From NCBI GenBank assembly GCA_965222505.1, contig OZ244956.1, positions 3,658,001 through 3,722,000 on the forward strand: a DNA stretch of 64,000 nt. The letters run 5' to 3'. Positions 60,376 to 64,000 of the stretch are shown piece after piece (positions within the stretch are counted from its first letter, which is position 1; every line of letters starts with the position of its first letter). Below the pieces are notes generated by a model. It did not search any database. It saw nothing but the letters and a program-made list of their open reading frames with translations, and was not told the DNA's origin. This DNA comes from G965222505 sp965222505 (GTDB taxonomy: Bacteria; Bacteroidota; Rhodothermia; Rhodothermales; DATKEJ01). Both the position numbers and the translations under genes were made by a program.

Positions 60376-62361
60376 ATGATGTACCGATTTCTGATTGTTT
60401 TCCTTTTGCTTGGATGGACCCTGCCGGCCCAGGCGGAAATCATCATCGTGAACACCCTGGCCGATGCTGACGCCGACGACGGCCAGTGTACCTTTCACGA
60501 AGCCATCGAAGCGTCCAATAATGACAATGCCTCCGGCCTGATGCCCGGCGAGTGCCCGGCCGGGAACGGCATCGACACGATCACCTTCGATGTGGGCGGC
60601 ACCATCATGCTCACGCAAGACCTGCCGCTGGTCACAGAGAGTGTAAACATCATCGGCCCCGGCTCCGGTTTTCTGACCATTGACGGGCAAGACCTGTATC
60701 GCTTCTTTAATTTTTTTGGGACGAGTACAAGTACAACGGAGACCTTCCGGCTGCAGGGGGTGAATCTCATCCGGGGGATAAATACAGTCAACTCGGGCAT
60801 GATTAAGGTGGGCGGAGATATATTGTACATGGATTTCGTGCGCGTGGCCGACGCAGACCTGCTAGGGGGCACAGGACACGCCGTCCACTGTGTAGGCGGT
60901 ACCCTGTACATGAACTGGAGCCGGATCGAAAACAACGGGGACGGTATGGGTGATATTGCGGTTGAAATGGACCGTTGTGATGGAGAGATCAACTACAGCT
61001 TGATTGCCAACAACAGTGGCAGTGGGTTAAAGATCTTGAGCCACGCTGATCCAGGCCCGGCGGAAAACATTGATATTCGGCATAGCACCTTCAGCGGCAA
61101 CACGACCTCAAGTGGTGGAGGGGGGGTAGATATTGTATTTCGGGGCGGGGCAAATCTGTTCGTTTCCATACGGCACAGCACCCTTACCCGGAACATCGAC
61201 ACGGGCAGCACCGGCGGCGGCGGCCTACAGATATCAGGTTCTGGTGGCCTGCTTCGGCTGAAAAACAGCGTCATTGCCGACAATTCCCATACCGGCAGCG
61301 GCGCTTTCGTCGATATAAGGGACAATAGTCTAACGGGGTTGATCATCACGGAAGGGTTCAACCTCATCGGGGACCGCAAGGGTGCGGCTGGCTCCCAGTT
61401 TCCCGCCGGCAACCCCAATGGCGACAACGACTACGTCGGCACCGACATCGCGCCCCTCGATCCCCTGCTCGGCCCCCTGGTCATCAATGGCGGACCCACC
61501 CAGGTGCACCTTCCCAGCATCGTTCCGGCAAGCCCCCTCATTGACAGGGGCCATTGCACGGGTGAATTGCACGACCAACAGGGCCGGGGCGACCGCACGC
61601 TGCGCCACCGCCTCCTCGACCTGGCCTCGGTCGGCAACTTCCCCACCAGCGACGGCTGTGACATCGGGGCCGCCGAAGCCGATGGCGAATACCTGCCCCT
61701 GGAGTTTGGGGCCAAAGCGCTCCTCTCGGGACCCTACATCGGTAGCGGCGGCATGGGCACCAACCTGCTCTCGGTCCTGCCCGTCGGCCAACCCTACAAC
61801 ACGGATCCCTGGAATTACCCCGGTCCAGAGACCAATGCGTCGCCGGATGTGGCCGTCGATTGGGTCTTGCTCAAGCTGCGCCGGGGCGCACCGCTGACCC
61901 CACCGACAACGGCAGCCACAGGGGCCGCCGTGATGCTTGAAGAAGGCGAACTGGCCAACGAAGACGGTGAGAGCTTCCCCTTCCTGTTTCGGCAGGCCAT
62001 CGTGGGGCCGGAGATGTACTACCTGGAAGTGGACCACCGCAACCACCTCGGCGCGATGAGCCGCCTGCCCTACCCCCTCACGCCAATGGCCGGTGCAACG
62101 ATTGACCTGCGGCCGACGGGTTCATGGTACGGCACCAATGCCGTGCGGGACCTGGGTGACGGCAATGAGGGCCTCTGGGGCGGCGACGGCGACCGGAATG
62201 GCGACGTAACGGCTTTTGATTTTCTCAACGTCTGGCTCCTCGAAAACGGTGGGCCTGCAGGCTACACCTACGGTGATTTCAACCTGAGCAGTGACGTAAC
62301 GGCTTTTGATTTTCTCAACGTCTGGCTCCCGGCCAACGGTCAGGCGTCTCAGGTCCCATAG
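60376..62361 (+). CDS. Secreted beta-helix protein with EF-hand (dockerin-like) C-terminus
   Basis: The protein has 661 residues from ATG 60376, chosen because a signal peptide follows (MMYRFLIVFLLLGWTLPAQA); upstream codons are repeat sequence. The N-terminal part has the CSLP-type beta-helix start IIIVNTLADADADDGQCTFH with E-A-I-E-A, then many short strand turns. From about residue 455 the same beta-sandwich module as in the 1154-residue protein appears (LPVGQPYNTDPWNYPG, VDWVLLKLRRGAPL, YYLEVDHRNHLGAMS). The last 62 residues hold two calcium-loop units (D604 and D634) and end S-Q-V-P. A 37-bp exact repeat, 90 bp apart, encodes the two units. Confidence 0.88.
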   Translation: MMYRFLIVFLLLGWTLPAQAEIIIVNTLADADADDGQCTFHEAIEASNNDNASGLMPGECPAGNGIDTITFDVGGTIMLTQDLPLVTESVNIIGPGSGFLTIDGQDLYRFFNFFGTSTSTTETFRLQGVNLIRGINTVNSGMIKVGGDILYMDFVRVADADLLGGTGHAVHCVGGTLYMNWSRIENNGDGMGDIAVEMDRCDGEINYSLIANNSGSGLKILSHADPGPAENIDIRHSTFSGNTTSSGGGGVDIVFRGGANLFVSIRHSTLTRNIDTGSTGGGGLQISGSGGLLRLKNSVIADNSHTGSGAFVDIRDNSLTGLIITEGFNLIGDRKGAAGSQFPAGNPNGDNDYVGTDIAPLDPLLGPLVINGGPTQVHLPSIVPASPLIDRGHCTGELHDQQGRGDRTLRHRLLDLASVGNFPTSDGCDIGAAEADGEYLPLEFGAKALLSGPYIGSGGMGTNLLSVLPVGQPYNTDPWNYPGPETNASPDVAVDWVLLKLRRGAPLTPPTTAATGAAVMLEEGELANEDGESFPFLFRQAIVGPEMYYLEVDHRNHLGAMSRLPYPLTPMAGATIDLRPTGSWYGTNAVRDLGDGNEGLWGGDGDRNGDVTAFDFLNVWLLENGGPAGYTYGDFNLSSDVTAFDFLNVWLPANGQASQVP

Positions 62362-62377
62362 TCCGGCTGCGCCGGAC
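62361..62377. terminator. GTCCGGC-tgc-GCCGGAC stem-loop at the gene end
   Basis: A 7-bp GC-rich stem starts on the last base of the stop codon. It is followed directly by the heptamer array. Terminator function is likely from position, but there is no clean T-run. Confidence 0.55.
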
Positions 62378-62379
62378 CG

Positions 62380-62557
62380 TTCTACGTGCGACGTTCTACG
62401 TTGAGTGAACCTGAATATTGGCGGCACATCTCACAGGGTATGGCATTCCGCGCCTCGTTCAGCAAGAGATCAATGCCAGGAAACGTAGAACCCAGAACGT
62501 AGAACGTCCTGCCCCGTGTCCGGTTTTTCCTCGTTTTCCAGAATACATAGTTGAGCC
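62380..62557. repeat. Heptamer locus TTCTACG class plus shared leader segment
   Basis: The first arm is TTCTACG (62380), TGCGACG and TTCTACG. The inverted arm at 62483-62510 has ACGTAGA, ACCCAGA, ACGTAGA and ACGTCCT. The segment from about 62503 to 62557 matches 60302-60355. It precedes the third beta-helix gene. Confidence 0.8.
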
Positions 62558-62639
62558 CTGCACAAACCCTATGTCCAACATCTTGAATAAACATCGCCAT
62601 ATTCTGTAAAACCCCTTCAACCCAACCGCGATACCCCTC

Positions 62640-63971
62640 ATGTATAAACGTCTCTTCTGGCTCCCGGTCCTGGTCTTTTTCCTGTGTGCGGAAGCCTTTG
62701 CCACCTCCGGCAATACCTATCTCATCTACGTCGCCCCCAAAGGGAGCCCGGCCTATACCGTTGCCCAGGAAAAGGCTGATGACCAACTCGTCTTTGCCGA
62801 ACGCAAATTGCACCGCGCCCTGAAACGGGCTTCAGAGTTGTTAGCTTCCGGCCCGCACACAGTCAACGTGCTGGTTGCCGCCGGCGAGTACACCGGCAAG
62901 GCCAAACAAGGCATCTGGGTGATTCCGGCCATCGCCAACCAACAGGCCACCCTCCGCCTGATCGGCGGGTTCAATGATGATTTTACCGGGCGACAACCCT
63001 TCGGAAACCTGACGGCCCTCGTAACCACGCCGGGCCGAAACGGCGCGTTTTTGCAACTCACCAAACGGAGCCAACTGGCCCAGTTGGTGATCAGTGGGTT
63101 TCTGTTCGATGCGGCCCCGTCGAACAAATATGACAGCAAAACCAATAGCATCCTCAAGGGGCAATCCCGTACCTATCCGATGCTCAGTTTCTCCCAACTG
63201 AAAGTGGGGCATCTGGTGGTGGCCGATAACATCTTTATCAACGGCGCACACGGGGCCTTCGACCCGTACATCAGCCCGACCAGCCCGGGGGTCGTCGACA
63301 TCACCAACAACTTCTTTATCAACACCATCAAAACCCTCAAACCGGCCGCCACCAAACCGGCCAGCCAGATCAACCTGCGGCACAACTCGTTTATTGCGTG
63401 CTGGCCCTACAACCCGGATGCCACCAGCAGCAATGTCTCGGCCATTGAACTCTACCATAGCGGCGGGGCCGCGCAGGTGAACATCGAAAACAACCTGTTT
63501 GCCTACAACCCCGGCGGAGCCATGCAACATGACTGGCCCGAAGACCGCATGCCGCCCATGGCGATCCGCAACAACTTGTTCTACATGAACGCGGGCCTCT
63601 TCGCCGAGGGTGAGCCGGAAGCGGGCGTCATTGCCGGAAAGTTCGGGCTCAACCCGACCTACCTGCTCCTGGACCTCGAAACGCTTGAAGACGATTTCGA
63701 TTACGACGTCGAAGGCAACGTCTCAATGGACCCGCAAGTCCCGGTGGCCCTCGCCGATTTGCAAGCCGCCGATTCCTACAGCGTCAACCGCAAGAACACG
63801 GTCCTGAACGATGTGCGCCGGTTGTTCGGCCTTAACCAGGACGGTGGGACCGTGGCGATTGCCAACTATGCCCCGGCGATGGTCTTCAATCCCCAGGCCG
63901 TTCCCCTGCCGATGAACGAAGCGGCCAAAGGCTACGGCGTGCAACCCGCTCAACTCTGGAATCCAAACTAA
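62640..63971 (+). CDS. Secreted beta-helix-like protein
   Basis: The 443-residue protein has a signal peptide (MYKRLFWLPVLVFFLCAEAF, then A-T-S). It then has strand-turn repeats of a parallel beta-helix with Asn ladders: VVADNIFINGAHGAF, VVDITNNFFINTIK, INLRHNSFIACWPY, VNIENNLFAYNPGG and AIRNNLFYMNAGLF. It lacks the sandwich module and the EF-hand C-terminus of its neighbours and ends Q-P-A-Q-L-W-N-P-N. Binding or cleaving a polysaccharide is plausible, but no catalytic residues of a lyase family were recognised. It may form a unit with the gene at 60376. Confidence 0.82.
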   Translation: MYKRLFWLPVLVFFLCAEAFATSGNTYLIYVAPKGSPAYTVAQEKADDQLVFAERKLHRALKRASELLASGPHTVNVLVAAGEYTGKAKQGIWVIPAIANQQATLRLIGGFNDDFTGRQPFGNLTALVTTPGRNGAFLQLTKRSQLAQLVISGFLFDAAPSNKYDSKTNSILKGQSRTYPMLSFSQLKVGHLVVADNIFINGAHGAFDPYISPTSPGVVDITNNFFINTIKTLKPAATKPASQINLRHNSFIACWPYNPDATSSNVSAIELYHSGGAAQVNIENNLFAYNPGGAMQHDWPEDRMPPMAIRNNLFYMNAGLFAEGEPEAGVIAGKFGLNPTYLLLDLETLEDDFDYDVEGNVSMDPQVPVALADLQAADSYSVNRKNTVLNDVRRLFGLNQDGGTVAIANYAPAMVFNPQAVPLPMNEAAKGYGVQPAQLWNPN

Positions 63972-63974
63972 AAC

Positions 63975-63999
63975 TGGGGTGTCATCTTATGATGCCCCA
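63975..63999. terminator. Terminator-like stem-loop at the window end
   Basis: TGGGGTGTCAT, a CTT loop, then ATGATGCCCCA form an 11-bp stem allowing two G-U pairs in RNA, 3 bp after the stop of the last gene. The sequence beyond is cut off, so a T-run cannot be judged. Confidence 0.55.
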
Positions 64000-64000
64000 A

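Overview
The window is gene-dense chromosomal DNA of moderately high GC from a Gram-negative bacterium. It most likely belongs to the Rhodothermota/Bacteroidota side of the FCB group; this is inferred from gene content, not from any rRNA. Supporting features are a TonB-dependent receptor with a carboxypeptidase-regulatory N-domain, LptB/LptC/OstA-type LPS export genes, menaquinone genes, epimerase-type threonine dehydrogenase next to Kbl, ECF sigma factors paired with Ser/Thr kinase-TPR proteins, and secreted beta-helix proteins with a C-terminal module ending in S-Q-V-P. No rRNA, tRNA, CRISPR array or prophage was seen.

Layout. 1-9.5 kb: partial M14 carboxypeptidase, secreted beta-propeller, ArsN2-like acetyltransferase, purQ-aroA, a 219-bp TA-flanked MITE-like element, MocA-like transferase, M20 hydrolase, ECF sigma factor, oxidoreductase and haem-type membrane protein. 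9.6-13 kb: threonine catabolism (tdh-kbl) plus a small-molecule kinase. 13-17.2 kb: coaE, HAD dehalogenase, gluconolactonase-like protein, menH-menB. 17.2-22.4 kb: TonB-dependent receptor followed by a protein joining a degenerate Ser/Thr kinase domain, one membrane helix and a TonB C-terminal domain. 22.7-36.5 kb: ribE, GNAT, PIG-L, nnr, prfA, glmS and an LPS-export cluster (lptC, ostA, lptB), with two virtually identical IS982-type elements in opposite orientation and a 157-bp tandem repeat. 36.9-47.2 kb: receiver protein, menF-menD, an operon with a Rad52-like annealing protein, an S9 peptidase and a lipoprotein. 47.9-64 kb: ECF sigma plus two kinase-TPR proteins, a broken fragment of a surface protein, a 1154-residue beta-helix protein, an LCAT-like hydrolase, another ECF sigma factor and two more beta-helix proteins.

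The most unusual structure is a family of intergenic repeats with a strict 7-bp period. There are three sequence classes (TGATTGN, AATGGTC, TTCTACG). At most loci a forward array is followed by a short spacer and an inverted array, giving a long hairpin. The repeats supply the start codons of two genes and the last codons and stop of two others. Both IS copies sit inside such arrays: removing an IS plus one 5-bp target duplication restores the 7-bp phase exactly. The pseudokinase-TonB fusion next to its receptor, and the duplicated EF-hand (dockerin-like) C-termini of the beta-helix proteins, are the other main points of interest.
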